Of a DNA stretch of 64,000 nt, positions 43,893 through 52,048 are shown piece by piece. How positions within the stretch are numbered: position 1 is the first letter of the stretch; each line of letters begins with the position of its first letter. The DNA comes from VFMC01 sp050248155. Lineage in GTDB: Bacteria; Actinomycetota; Acidimicrobiia; Acidimicrobiales; Ilumatobacteraceae. The position numbers were made by a program, and so were the translations under genes. The stretch is taken from assembly GCA_050248155.1 (NCBI GenBank), contig JBFWSW010000002.1, positions 62,001-126,000 on the forward strand, in the 5' to 3' direction. The notes beneath the pieces were generated by a model. That model was not told where the DNA came from. It did not search any database and was given only the letters and a program-made list of their open reading frames with translations.

Positions 43893-44609
43893 TCACACCG
43901 AACGGAGCTGCTTCACGCCGCCCACGATGAGCAGCGTCATCCACGTCAGGAACGGCACGAGACCGCCGAAGCCGATCAACGACCCTTCGAGGCCCGCCAC
44001 GGCACAGGCGGCGGTCACCACCGCGACGGCAGCGGCGATCGGCGCCCATCGGCTGAACCACCGGGGGAGCAGCCCGGCGCGGGCCCCGGCGATCCCGAAG
44101 CCCAGGATCGCTGCCGCGATCGGCAGGCTGTTGATGAGGAACGCGGCCATCTCGAATCGCCACATCAGCGTGATCAGCTCGGGCGAGCCGATGATCTCGT
44201 CGTGGGCCACCAGCAACACGATTCGCTGGACGACGACCGTGGCGAAGGTCGGCAGGATGAGCAGCGCGCCGATCATCCCGAGCCGCGCCCAGACCATGTC
44301 GTCGGACCGTCCGACGGTCTTGAGCCGGCCGTAGAAGGCGCTGGCGAAGGTCAGCAGGAAGAGCGCACCGACCGCGAACGCGGCTGTCGCGAACAAGCTC
44401 TGCGTGCGGTGGTCCGAGAGGTAGGCGACGACCTCGTCGGCGCTCGCGTCCAGCGCAGGGGTTGCGCCCTGCAGCACGTTGGTGATGAGCACCAGCGTCG
44501 CGAAGGTGAGGCCGCCGATGCCGGCGAGTCGTCGCTCGTCGAGCCGGCGCGGGACATGGGTCGCGCCGACGGGTTCGTTGCGGGTGAGGGTGGCGGTGGT
44601 GGTGGACAT
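43893..44609 (-). CDS. Multi-pass membrane protein (DUF4386-like)
   Basis: A 238-residue integral membrane protein with about six hydrophobic segments: GLTFATLVLITNVLQG, FATAAFAVGALFLLTFASAFYG, LGMIGALLILPTFATVVV, LINSLPIAAAILGFGIAGA, and two more near the C-terminus. The layout resembles DUF4386-type proteins of unknown role. The ATG follows AGGAGA six bases upstream. It diverges from the TetR gene at 44682 across a promoter with a 28-bp-period direct repeat, so it is the probable target of that repressor. Confidence 0.7.
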   Translation of the reverse strand: MSTTTATLTRNEPVGATHVPRRLDERRLAGIGGLTFATLVLITNVLQGATPALDASADEVVAYLSDHRTQSLFATAAFAVGALFLLTFASAFYGRLKTVGRSDDMVWARLGMIGALLILPTFATVVVQRIVLLVAHDEIIGSPELITLMWRFEMAAFLINSLPIAAAILGFGIAGARAGLLPRWFSRWAPIAAAVAVVTAACAVAGLEGSLIGFGGLVPFLTWMTLLIVGGVKQLRSV

Positions 44610-44634
44610 GTTTCGTCTCCTGACGGGATAATTC

Positions 44635-44682
44635 GTTGCACGGTTGCTACGTGAACAAATTAGTTGCATGATTCATACGTGA
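44635..44682. promoter_or_regulatory. Direct repeat pair in TetR/membrane-protein divergent promoter
   Basis: gttgca-N7-tacgtga occurs twice (44635-44654 and 44663-44682), 28 bases apart. The second copy runs into the TetR ATG, so binding there would block expression of the regulator itself. Confidence 0.6.
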
Positions 44683-45290
44683 TGTCAAGAACATATGAGA
44701 GCCCGTCGCGAAAAGCCCACGCCGAGGCGACACGGATGAGCATCCTCAAGGCGCTGGTGGACCTGATCGTCGAGGAGGGGCCGGGCACGATCTCCATCCC
44801 GCAGGTCGCTGCTCGCGCCGACGTGTCCGTCCGCACCGTGTACCACTACTTCCCGAGCAAGGAGGCGTTGTTCGACGGCCTCACCAGCTCGATGTCGTCA
44901 TTGGTCGACACGACCGACGGTGGGGTGCCACCGACACCGCGCTCGCCGAGCGAGCTCGTCGAGGCGATGCCGGCCGCATATCGCCACCTCGAGGCCAACG
45001 CGCGCATGTTCCGGGCGCTCTCGGTCTCGGAGCTCGGCGGGCGCATCGAGAGCTCGCGGCGTCCAGAGCGACTCGGCCGGATCGATGCGGCCCTCGGGCC
45101 GATCCGCGATCGGTTGGACGACGGCGAGTACCGGAGACTCCGCGCCATCGTCGGGCTGATCGCGTCGTTCGACGGCTACGACGGCCTGACCGGAGTGTGG
45201 GGTCTGACGCGCGACGAGGCCGCCGAAGCGGCGGCGTGGGCGTTGCGGACGCTCACCGATCGGGCTCGCCGGAGCGGGGTGGCGACATGA
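44682..45290 (+). CDS. TetR family transcriptional regulator
   Basis: A 202-residue repressor. The helix-turn-helix is ISIPQVAARADVSVRTVYHYFPSKEALFDGL; the C-terminal ligand domain includes a MARFRALSVSELGG-like helix and a final TetR_C-type LTGVWGLTRDEAAEAAAWAL. The ATG at 44682 is preferred, with TTG 44664 and GTG 44679 as alternatives; there is no ribosome site, so the message may be leaderless. Its stop overlaps the next start (ATGA), so regulator and PEP-mobile-domain protein are made together. The adjacent direct repeats suggest autoregulation. Confidence 0.85.
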   Translation: MSRTYESPSRKAHAEATRMSILKALVDLIVEEGPGTISIPQVAARADVSVRTVYHYFPSKEALFDGLTSSMSSLVDTTDGGVPPTPRSPSELVEAMPAAYRHLEANARMFRALSVSELGGRIESSRRPERLGRIDAALGPIRDRLDDGEYRRLRAIVGLIASFDGYDGLTGVWGLTRDEAAEAAAWALRTLTDRARRSGVAT

Positions 45291-46915
45291 CCGCCACCGA
45301 GCAGGCGGCGTGGACGAAACCGGGCCCCGGTGCATGGACCTACGACCGAGCGCACAACGTCGGCCCCGTGACGCCGATCATGCAGGAGGTGTTCCCGACA
45401 GCGATGGCCGACGGGTTCCGCAGTTTCACCGGTCGCTACGGCCTGCCCCTCAGTCACATCGACGTACGGTACGTCAACGATCACGCGTACGGATCCGCCC
45501 GGATCGCCGGCATCCCCGCGACGGACCGTCCACCTCCGCCGGCCTGGCTGCTCAGCGTCGTGTCGCGCATGCATCCGGAGATGCGCCGCCGCAACCGGCG
45601 GGCGCTCGCCGCGGCTGCTGGGCGCATGTGGCGCGACGACCTCCGGCGCTGGTTCGACGACCTCCGGCCGAGGCGGCTGGCCTCGTTGCGCGCGCTGCAG
45701 GCGATCGACCCCGAGGCGCTCGACGACGCCGAGCTGTCACGCCACGTCGGCGAGTGCGTCGCCGAGGTGCGCTCGGGGCTGCGCGAGCACTTCTCGCTCG
45801 TCGGCGCGGCGGGGCTGCCGGTCGGTCTGTACATCGTCCGCGAAGGCGAGCGAGGCCGCAGCACCGCAGAGGCGCTCGCGGACCTGCGCGGGGCAGGCTC
45901 GGAGTCGACCGGAGCGACGGTTCCCGCGCTCGCGGCGGTGGCCTCGGCCTTGATCGACGCGGGTGTCGAACCGACGACGCTCGGGGAGGCGCGGGCCGCA
46001 TCACCGGCTGCCGCCGCGGCGCTCGACACATACCTGGATGACTACGGCCAGCGCGTGATCGGTGCCTTCGACATCACCGGTCGCCGGCTCGTCGAGATGC
46101 CCGACCTGATCCTTCGTTCCGTCGCCGCTGCGAAGGGCCGCGAGGTGGTCGAAGCGGTCGGGCCATCGGAAGGAGATGCGGTCACCGACGACGCCCGGCT
46201 CGCCGTGGCGTCGCGCGACGATCACGCGGGGATCAGTTGCATGTGGCCGGTCGGTCTGCTCCGCCGCGCGCTGCTCGTCGCGGGAGGCCGGTTGCTCGCC
46301 AGCGGTCGCCTCGCCGACCCGGAGCACGTGCTGCTGATGCGCGGCGATGAGGTCCGTGCGGCGCTCGCCGGGTCGGCCGCCGAGCCGTCGGCTGCCGAGC
46401 TCGCCGTCCGTGTGGCCACCCGGCGCCGGCACGGTTCGCTCGAGCCGCCCGCCGTCCTCGGTGAGATGCATCCGCCGCCCGACCCCGCGGTCTTCCCCGT
46501 CGGCCTGCGGCGGATGACCATCGCGATGAACGCGTTCCTCGGCGCGCTCGAGGGGGTGCGATCCGATCGATCCGCCGACGGGCACGGGACCGAGCGCAGC
46601 GGCACCGGCGTCGGCGCGGTCGCCCACCGGGGGAGGGCGGTGGTCGCCCTCGATCCCGAGGACGCGATGTTCCGTCTCGAGCCCGGCGACGTCCTCGTGA
46701 CACCGACGACCACCCCTGCGTTCAACTGCGTGCTGCCCGTCGCCGGCGCGCTCGTGACCGCACACGGTGGCTTGATGAGCCACGCCGGTCTCGCGGCACG
46801 CGAGCTCGGCATCCCGGCTGTGCTCGGTGTGCTCGATGCGCACCTCGTGATCCCCGACGGAGCCGAGATCGAGGTCGACCCGGCGAACGGCAGGGTGCGA
46901 CTCGTCACGCCGTGA
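45287..46915 (+). CDS. PEP-utilizing enzyme mobile-domain protein without ATP-grasp domain
   Basis: A 542-residue protein. The C-terminal phosphohistidine swivel domain is clear: ALVTAHGGLMSHAGLAAREL, with the phosphorylatable His at about residue 499, then GIPAVLGV. The N-terminal part (WTYDRAHNVGPVTPIMQEVF and VRYVNDHAYGSARI) matches the middle section of rifampin phosphotransferase and PEP synthase relatives. The ATP-binding domain that normally precedes it is missing, and no separate one is nearby. It could act with a partner encoded elsewhere, as in phenylphosphate synthase. Coupled to the TetR gene by ATGA. Confidence 0.8.
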   Translation: MTATEQAAWTKPGPGAWTYDRAHNVGPVTPIMQEVFPTAMADGFRSFTGRYGLPLSHIDVRYVNDHAYGSARIAGIPATDRPPPPAWLLSVVSRMHPEMRRRNRRALAAAAGRMWRDDLRRWFDDLRPRRLASLRALQAIDPEALDDAELSRHVGECVAEVRSGLREHFSLVGAAGLPVGLYIVREGERGRSTAEALADLRGAGSESTGATVPALAAVASALIDAGVEPTTLGEARAASPAAAAALDTYLDDYGQRVIGAFDITGRRLVEMPDLILRSVAAAKGREVVEAVGPSEGDAVTDDARLAVASRDDHAGISCMWPVGLLRRALLVAGGRLLASGRLADPEHVLLMRGDEVRAALAGSAAEPSAAELAVRVATRRRHGSLEPPAVLGEMHPPPDPAVFPVGLRRMTIAMNAFLGALEGVRSDRSADGHGTERSGTGVGAVAHRGRAVVALDPEDAMFRLEPGDVLVTPTTTPAFNCVLPVAGALVTAHGGLMSHAGLAARELGIPAVLGVLDAHLVIPDGAEIEVDPANGRVRLVTP

Positions 46916-47615
46916 TGTCGCCGAACACGTACTCGGAGAAGGGCAGCTGGATGCCGCGCTCGACGTCGAGGAACGTCTCGCAGCTCGCGATCATCCGTGC
47001 GAAGCGCTCCTGCAGGACCTCGGGCGAGCCATCGGCGCCGTACCACAGCATCTTGTCGACGGCCGCCTCCGCGGTGAAGCCCTCCTCCACGATCGCTGCC
47101 CACGGAGGTGCGTCGGCCGTCAACGGATGGATCACGGTGTTGCGGACGTAGCTGTACTGCCATTGCGTCTCGAGCGCGACGATCCGATGGTTGTCGCGCC
47201 AGCGATGGATCCACTCCGGGTGGTCGAGCCAATCAGGCTTCTCGAGCAGGGCGATCATGTTGACGCCAGGCGTGGGATCTCCCGGCTGGGCCATGCGGGT
47301 CGTGTTGCGCATCGGCACCGATTCGCCGACCACGTACCCGGCGATCTCGCCACCTGCATCGCGCAACAGGGCTTCGATCGGTGCACGGTGGTCGGCGTTG
47401 TCGAGCCAGAACGTCAGCACGGCCATGGGGAAGCGTGCGGTCGTCGGAGGACGTCGACCCGGGACGTGCGCGACGGTGGCATCGGCGACGTTCACGTGCA
47501 CCGCTCGGGCGTCGAGCTCCGACAGCTCGACCGCGACCTGAGTCCGCAGCCTCGCAAGGGTCGGCTCGCGATCGTCGCCAGATCGCTCCCAGACGACGTA
47601 CACGACCTTCTCCAT
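46905..47615 (-). CDS. EthD-domain-like protein
   Basis: A 236-residue protein of two similar ferredoxin-like halves. The first starts MEKVVYVVWERSGDDREPTL; the second has MIALLEKPDWLDHPEWIHRWRDNHRIVALETQWQY, a pattern seen in EthD-type dimeric barrel proteins. Those function as accessory proteins in ether or steroid degradation. The ATG lies 8 bases after the SDR stop with an AGGAGG site that includes the stop region, so it is co-transcribed with the SDR. It overlaps the end of the convergent PEP-domain gene by 11 bases. Confidence 0.7.
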   Translation of the reverse strand: MEKVVYVVWERSGDDREPTLARLRTQVAVELSELDARAVHVNVADATVAHVPGRRPPTTARFPMAVLTFWLDNADHRAPIEALLRDAGGEIAGYVVGESVPMRNTTRMAQPGDPTPGVNMIALLEKPDWLDHPEWIHRWRDNHRIVALETQWQYSYVRNTVIHPLTADAPPWAAIVEEGFTAEAAVDKMLWYGADGSPEVLQERFARMIASCETFLDVERGIQLPFSEYVFGDITA

Positions 47616-47622
47616 CGTCCTC

Positions 47623-48390
47623 CTAGCGCAGGAACGCCTGGCCGCCGTCGATGAGCAGCGTGTTGCCGGTCATGTAGCCGCTGTCCGGCCCGCACAGGAA
47701 CACGACCGCGCGACCGATGTCGAGCTCTGCGTCGCCGATGCGGCCGAGCGGGATCGAGGCGATGAAGGCGCGGGCCTCGTCGGGCCGCTCGCGCTGGAAC
47801 CGTTCGAGTCCCGACAGCGGCACGATCACGTGCACCCGAATCCCGTCGGCCGCCCATTCGACGGCAGCGGCGCGGCTGAGGGCGCGGATCGCCTCCTTGT
47901 TGGCGCCGTAGCAGCCGTACTCGACCGGATCAGGGCGGAGCGACGCCGCGGTGCCGAGGTTCACGACGACCCCGTCGCCGCAGAGGTGCGGGTGGCACGC
48001 CCGCATGAGCCGCAGGGTGGCGAGCGGACCCGACGTGAATCCTCGTTCGAACTCGCCCGGGTCGATGTCGAGCAACCGGCCGACGGCCTTCGAGTCCTGC
48101 GCGTTGTTCACGAGGATGTGGATGCCGCCGAACGCCTCGACGGTCGCTGCGACCAGCGCGTCGATCTGCGTCGGATCGGTCACGTCGCACACGACGCTGA
48201 TGGCGCGTCCGCCGCGACGGTGGATCTCGGCTGCCGTCTCGTCGAGGGTCGACCGCGTCCTGCCGCACACCGTCACTGCCGCGCCCGCAGACGCGAGGGC
48301 GAGAGCGATGCCGCGGCCGACCCCGCGGCCCGACCCCGTCACGATGGCAACTCTGCCGTCGAGGACGGGGGCGGGCTCGTGGCTGTGCAC
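47623..48390 (-). CDS. SDR family oxidoreductase
   Basis: A 255-residue short-chain dehydrogenase: cofactor motif VTGSGRGVGRGIALALASAGA, NNAQD in place of NNAG, and YGANK as the catalytic Tyr-Lys. The usual catalytic Ser segment reads NLGTAASLRP, so Thr or Ser may serve. The C-terminal GYMTGNTLLIDGGQAF is normal. The GTG start at 48390 follows a hairpin that ends the previous gene. It forms an operon with the EthD-like gene; substrate unknown. Confidence 0.85.
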   Translation of the reverse strand: MHSHEPAPVLDGRVAIVTGSGRGVGRGIALALASAGAAVTVCGRTRSTLDETAAEIHRRGGRAISVVCDVTDPTQIDALVAATVEAFGGIHILVNNAQDSKAVGRLLDIDPGEFERGFTSGPLATLRLMRACHPHLCGDGVVVNLGTAASLRPDPVEYGCYGANKEAIRALSRAAAVEWAADGIRVHVIVPLSGLERFQRERPDEARAFIASIPLGRIGDAELDIGRAVVFLCGPDSGYMTGNTLLIDGGQAFLR

Positions 48391-48432
48391 GATCGTGATC
48401 TTCTCAGAGGCATCACGGGGCGGGGGAGAGCT

Positions 48433-48453
48433 GCGTCCCGGGCACCGGGACGC
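48433..48453 (-). terminator. Terminator hairpin of secreted-protein gene
   Basis: gcgtcccgg, loop gca, ccgggacgc: a perfect 9-bp stem 18 bases after the stop codon of the secreted-protein gene and before the SDR start. Confidence 0.6.
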
Positions 48454-48470
48454 CGCCGTTCATGACGAGC

Positions 48471-48950
48471 TCACGAGTCGAACAGGGTGATCGCCATCCG
48501 GTTGTCCGTCGCGAGGCGGATCTCGATCCAGCCCTCGGTGTCCTTCAGCCGCTTCGTCGACTCGTAGATCGAGTACTGACCCGTGAACACCTGGGTGACC
48601 GTGTACACGTCGTCGACGTACTGACCGCAGATCTCGCCCAGCGACACGCCAGAGAGCTCCTTGCGGTGACGGCCGACGACGCCGAAGTTGGCCCCGCCCG
48701 GCTCGCACTCGCCCGGAGCGGGCATCGTGCCGTCGTCGGTGCGGAGCATGAAGGTGACCTGACCATCGAACGGCGTGCCGCGCACGCGACCGACGCCGCG
48801 GGCGAAGACGTCGTACTCGGTCATCTCGTACGTGCCGGTGCCCGAGTAGTCGACCTGCGGCTTGCAGCGTGCCTCGGCGACAGCCGCCGGAGCCAGGCAG
48901 GCGACAGCGACCGCGCCGACGAGCGCCTTGGTGATGTGGTTGAGGTGCAT
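48471..48950 (-). CDS. Secreted protein of unknown function
   Basis: A 159-residue protein with a classical signal peptide (MHLNHITKALVGAVAVACLA, cleavage near AVAEA). The mature part has three or four cysteines and a beta-rich sequence (SGTGTYEMTEYDVFARGVG, GQYSIYESTKRLKDTEGWIE). The ATG at 48950 is preceded by AAGGAC; an upstream in-frame ATG lacks a ribosome site and would disrupt the signal peptide. I do not recognise a family. It stands alone between hairpin and promoter, divergent from the UnbU-like gene. Confidence 0.7.
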   Translation of the reverse strand: MHLNHITKALVGAVAVACLAPAAVAEARCKPQVDYSGTGTYEMTEYDVFARGVGRVRGTPFDGQVTFMLRTDDGTMPAPGECEPGGANFGVVGRHRKELSGVSLGEICGQYVDDVYTVTQVFTGQYSIYESTKRLKDTEGWIEIRLATDNRMAITLFDS

Positions 48951-49080
48951 TGGTGTGTCCTTTCGGTGTGCTGATGTGCAGCACCATTCCGACACGGCCC
49001 GCTCGACAGCCGCATGACAACCGCTTGCAACGACCTGACGGCTGTCCCGTCGACGCGCGTTTCGCCACGACGACTACATT

Positions 49081-49101
49081 CCCCGGGATCGAGGCCCGGG
49101 G
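49081..49101 (+). other. Small GC hairpin in UnbU-like gene leader
   Basis: ccccggg, 7-base loop, cccgggg, ending just before the AAGGA ribosome site of the gene at 49116. It may be structural noise of a GC-rich leader or affect translation. Confidence 0.35.
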
Positions 49102-49115
49102 GTGAAGGAACGGAC

Positions 49116-50660
49116 ATGAGCAGCCACACGCTCACGCTCGGCAGGACCGCCTATCCGGTCACGCTGCCCAGCATCCGCGACTCCCGTCTTCACGTCGCCG
49201 GCGTCATCGTCACGATCCACGTCCTCGGCCAGGTGGCGCTGCGCTTCCAGGTCAGCGTCCCGCAGATCCTGGCCGCGATCCTCACCTGCGCCCTCCTCGA
49301 GGTCGCGATCACGTTCGCGACCAAGCGGTGCGTCGCCTGGCCCGCGAGCGCGATGCTCACCGGCAGTGGCGTCGGCCTCATCCTCCGCGTCCCGAGCACG
49401 CAGCCCGGTGACCACTGGAGCACCCACCAGTGGTGGGTCTTCTCTGCCGTCGCCGGCGCGTCGCTGCTCACCAAGTACGCGATCCGGTACCGCGGGTCGC
49501 ACGTGTTCAACCCGTCGAACATCGGCCTGGTGGTCACCTTCGTCGTGTTCGGCAGCAGCCGTGTCGAACCGCTCGACTTCTGGTGGCGGCCGATGGGCCC
49601 GGCGATGGTGGTCGCCTACATCGCCATCGTCGGCGGCGGGCTCGCCATCGCCGCCCGGCTCGGCCTCCTGACCATCGTGGTCTCGTTCTACGCCACGCTC
49701 GCCGCCGGCATCGGCGTGCTCGCCGCCTCAGGTCACTGCATGGTGGCGCGTTGGTCGTTCACGCCCGTGTGCGACTTCGAGTACTGGCGCATCATCGTGA
49801 CCTCGCCCGAGGTGCTCGTGTTCCTGTTCTTCATGATCACCGACCCCCGGACCGTGCCGACTACTCCGCGTGGACGCGTCGTCTTCGGGGCGCTCGTGGC
49901 AGTCGTGAGCACCTTGCTGATGGCGCCGCAGACCAACGAGTTCTGGACCAAGGTGGCACTGCTCGCCGGGCTCGCGATCGTGTGCGCGTGCCGTCCCGTC
50001 GTCGAGCTCTGGCTGTCGGCACGGACGCGCGCCGGCCGGCCACGAACATCGCTGGCCGTCGTGGCGCGCGTGGCCGCGGCCGCCGTCGTGCTCACCGCGG
50101 CGGGTGTCGGCATCGTCGCCGCCGGGGCCGGTGCTCGCGGTGCGACGGTCGTGACCGACCCCGAGATACTCGGTCGCGCGCTGCGCGACGTCGATCCCTC
50201 GACGTTCCCCTCGATCACGGTCGACCAGGACGTGCTCGACTGGAACCACGAGATCACGGGCGCCGGCGCACAGCAGATCGTGCTCACGCTCGCCGAGAAC
50301 CTGCAGCTCGAGAACCGGGCGCTGCTGGACGGCGACGCGAGCATCCTCGAAGCCGTCGATCACGGCGATCGGCTGGACGACCTGCGAGCGCGCCTCGAGC
50401 AGGCCCGGACGACAGGTGTCACGACGGTTGCGCAGTACGACATCGAGACGGTGCACGTGACGCTCCTGGTCCCCTTCGGGCGCCAGGACGGTCTCAGCCT
50501 CGGTCTCGAGTCGCGGGGCACGGTGACGACCGAGATCTCCGACCGTGCCGGCAAGCTCGAGGAGCGGACCTCCGAACCGTTCGCGACGACGTTCGTGATG
50601 CGGCGCGCCACCGGCGCCCGCTGGCTGAACGTCGACGAGCTCCCGCTGCCGGCCGGCTGA
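49116..50660 (+). CDS. UnbU-like integral membrane protein (RnfD/NqrB-related)
   Basis: A 514-residue membrane protein with about nine or ten hydrophobic segments in the first ~350 residues (for example VAGVIVTIHVLGQVALRFQV, AAILTCALLEVAITFA, FNPSNIGLVVTFVVFG) and a soluble C-terminal ~150 residues. The N-terminal half resembles the RnfD/NqrB-related UnbU proteins that accompany UnbV next to enediyne polyketide clusters and in many other bacteria. The motif MLTGSGVGLILRVPST is characteristic of this group. The ATG follows AAGGA six bases upstream. Function unproven; electron transfer or flavin-linked transport is conceivable. Confidence 0.75.
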   Translation: MSSHTLTLGRTAYPVTLPSIRDSRLHVAGVIVTIHVLGQVALRFQVSVPQILAAILTCALLEVAITFATKRCVAWPASAMLTGSGVGLILRVPSTQPGDHWSTHQWWVFSAVAGASLLTKYAIRYRGSHVFNPSNIGLVVTFVVFGSSRVEPLDFWWRPMGPAMVVAYIAIVGGGLAIAARLGLLTIVVSFYATLAAGIGVLAASGHCMVARWSFTPVCDFEYWRIIVTSPEVLVFLFFMITDPRTVPTTPRGRVVFGALVAVVSTLLMAPQTNEFWTKVALLAGLAIVCACRPVVELWLSARTRAGRPRTSLAVVARVAAAAVVLTAAGVGIVAAGAGARGATVVTDPEILGRALRDVDPSTFPSITVDQDVLDWNHEITGAGAQQIVLTLAENLQLENRALLDGDASILEAVDHGDRLDDLRARLEQARTTGVTTVAQYDIETVHVTLLVPFGRQDGLSLGLESRGTVTTEISDRAGKLEERTSEPFATTFVMRRATGARWLNVDELPLPAG

Positions 50661-50665
50661 CGCCG

Positions 50666-52048
50666 TCACCCGATCGTCATCACCCGGTCGGGGCTGAGCA
50701 GGAACGGCGGCAGGTGGGCGGGCATGTTCGAGAACGGGAGCACGTCCGGGTGCAGGTCGATGCCGAGCGAACCGCTCATGAACGCGCGGCGTGCTCGGAT
50801 GCGATCCCACATGCCGGGGTACCGCGCGGCGAGCGTGGAGCGCAACGACTCGTCGGCGAGTGCCAGGCCGTCCTCGATGTTGGTCGTGAAGTACGGCGTG
50901 CCAGTGGCGGGGATGATGTCGCACTGCAGGGTCATCCCGGAGCGCAGCTCGATGGTGGATCCTGCGAACACCGGTGAGCCGACCCACTCGTCGAGATGCA
51001 GCTGGTGGCCTGGGTTCAGCGACACGCCGAAGAACTCGTCGCCCAGGTGCCGGTCGACGATGCCCTGCAACGCCCCGCCGGCCTGCCCGATGCGCAGTGC
51101 GGAGTACCACTCGGCCACGGCTCGGAAGTACGGAGCGACCAGCCGCTCGACGTAGTCGCCGATGCCGTCCGGCAGCCCGGATTCGTCCTCGACCACGAAG
51201 CCGGCGCGACAGTTCAGCGCGCCCCAGATGCCGAACGCGATGGTGAACGGATCGCCGCGCTCGATCGGCCGATCGCTCGGGCTGAGCAAACCGAACCGCG
51301 CGCGAGGTCCAGCCGTCAGCATGAGGTGGCACGACAGTGGTGCCCCGCCCCACGACAGCATCCGCACGGCTTCGCGCTCGGTCATGCCCGGGCGCAACCC
51401 CGTGATCACGCCACGCACGCCACGAGAGGTCTGACACGCAGCCCACTCGAACGCCGCGAGCTGCTCGGGCTCGTTCACGACCCGCAGCCCGCCGGACGGG
51501 TCGATCATCAGGTCGTTGGCGTTCTCGACCAGACCGGCCGCACCGGTGAGCGCGCGGAGCTCGTCGACGACGAACGACGGCAGCTCGATGGTCGCACGGG
51601 ACGCGTAGGTCTTCCACCCGATCGTGCCCACTCGGCAGCCGGCGTCGATGCCGGTCTCGCGCAGGATGTCGGCCAACGGTGCCGATCGATCGCGAGCCTG
51701 GCCCGGGAGGCTGAAGTCTTGGAACCAGGCGGCCCGCATCCGGAGCGGAGCCGCCTCCGCGAGACCGAAGCACTCGTTGCCGGCGAGCACCACCGGGTCG
51801 CCGGAGGTCCCGACGACCACCATCGCCTCCTCGAAGCGAGGGTCGAAGCCCGTGAGGTAGGCGATGTTCGCGCTGTGCTCGCGATCGCCCCACACGACCA
51901 CGTGGTCGTAGCCGCGCTGATCCATGCACGCCCGGAGCCGCTCGACGCGCTCGGCGTAGAGATGGTCGGGCACCGACGGCTCGACGTCGGGCACGCCGAA
52001 GTCGGGCAGCGGCACATCGGCGAGACGTACCGTCGTCGTGCTCGTCAC
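50666..52048 (-). CDS. M24 (aminopeptidase P/creatinase-fold) protein with missing metal ligands
   Basis: A 460-residue protein with the pita-bread fold: an N-terminal creatinase-like domain (YAERVERLRACMDQRGYDHVVVWGDREHSANIAYLTG) and a C-terminal peptidase-like domain. The expected metal-binding aspartates are absent: the iDfG position reads FTIAFGIWG, and the second Asp region reads LNCRAGFV. GHQLHLDEWVG keeps a His. It is therefore probably not a metallo-aminopeptidase; a creatinase-like metal-free hydrolase or a binding role is possible. The GTG start overlaps the UnbV-like stop by 4 bases, so the two are coupled. Confidence 0.8.
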   Translation of the reverse strand: MTSTTTVRLADVPLPDFGVPDVEPSVPDHLYAERVERLRACMDQRGYDHVVVWGDREHSANIAYLTGFDPRFEEAMVVVGTSGDPVVLAGNECFGLAEAAPLRMRAAWFQDFSLPGQARDRSAPLADILRETGIDAGCRVGTIGWKTYASRATIELPSFVVDELRALTGAAGLVENANDLMIDPSGGLRVVNEPEQLAAFEWAACQTSRGVRGVITGLRPGMTEREAVRMLSWGGAPLSCHLMLTAGPRARFGLLSPSDRPIERGDPFTIAFGIWGALNCRAGFVVEDESGLPDGIGDYVERLVAPYFRAVAEWYSALRIGQAGGALQGIVDRHLGDEFFGVSLNPGHQLHLDEWVGSPVFAGSTIELRSGMTLQCDIIPATGTPYFTTNIEDGLALADESLRSTLAARYPGMWDRIRARRAFMSGSLGIDLHPDVLPFSNMPAHLPPFLLSPDRVMTIG

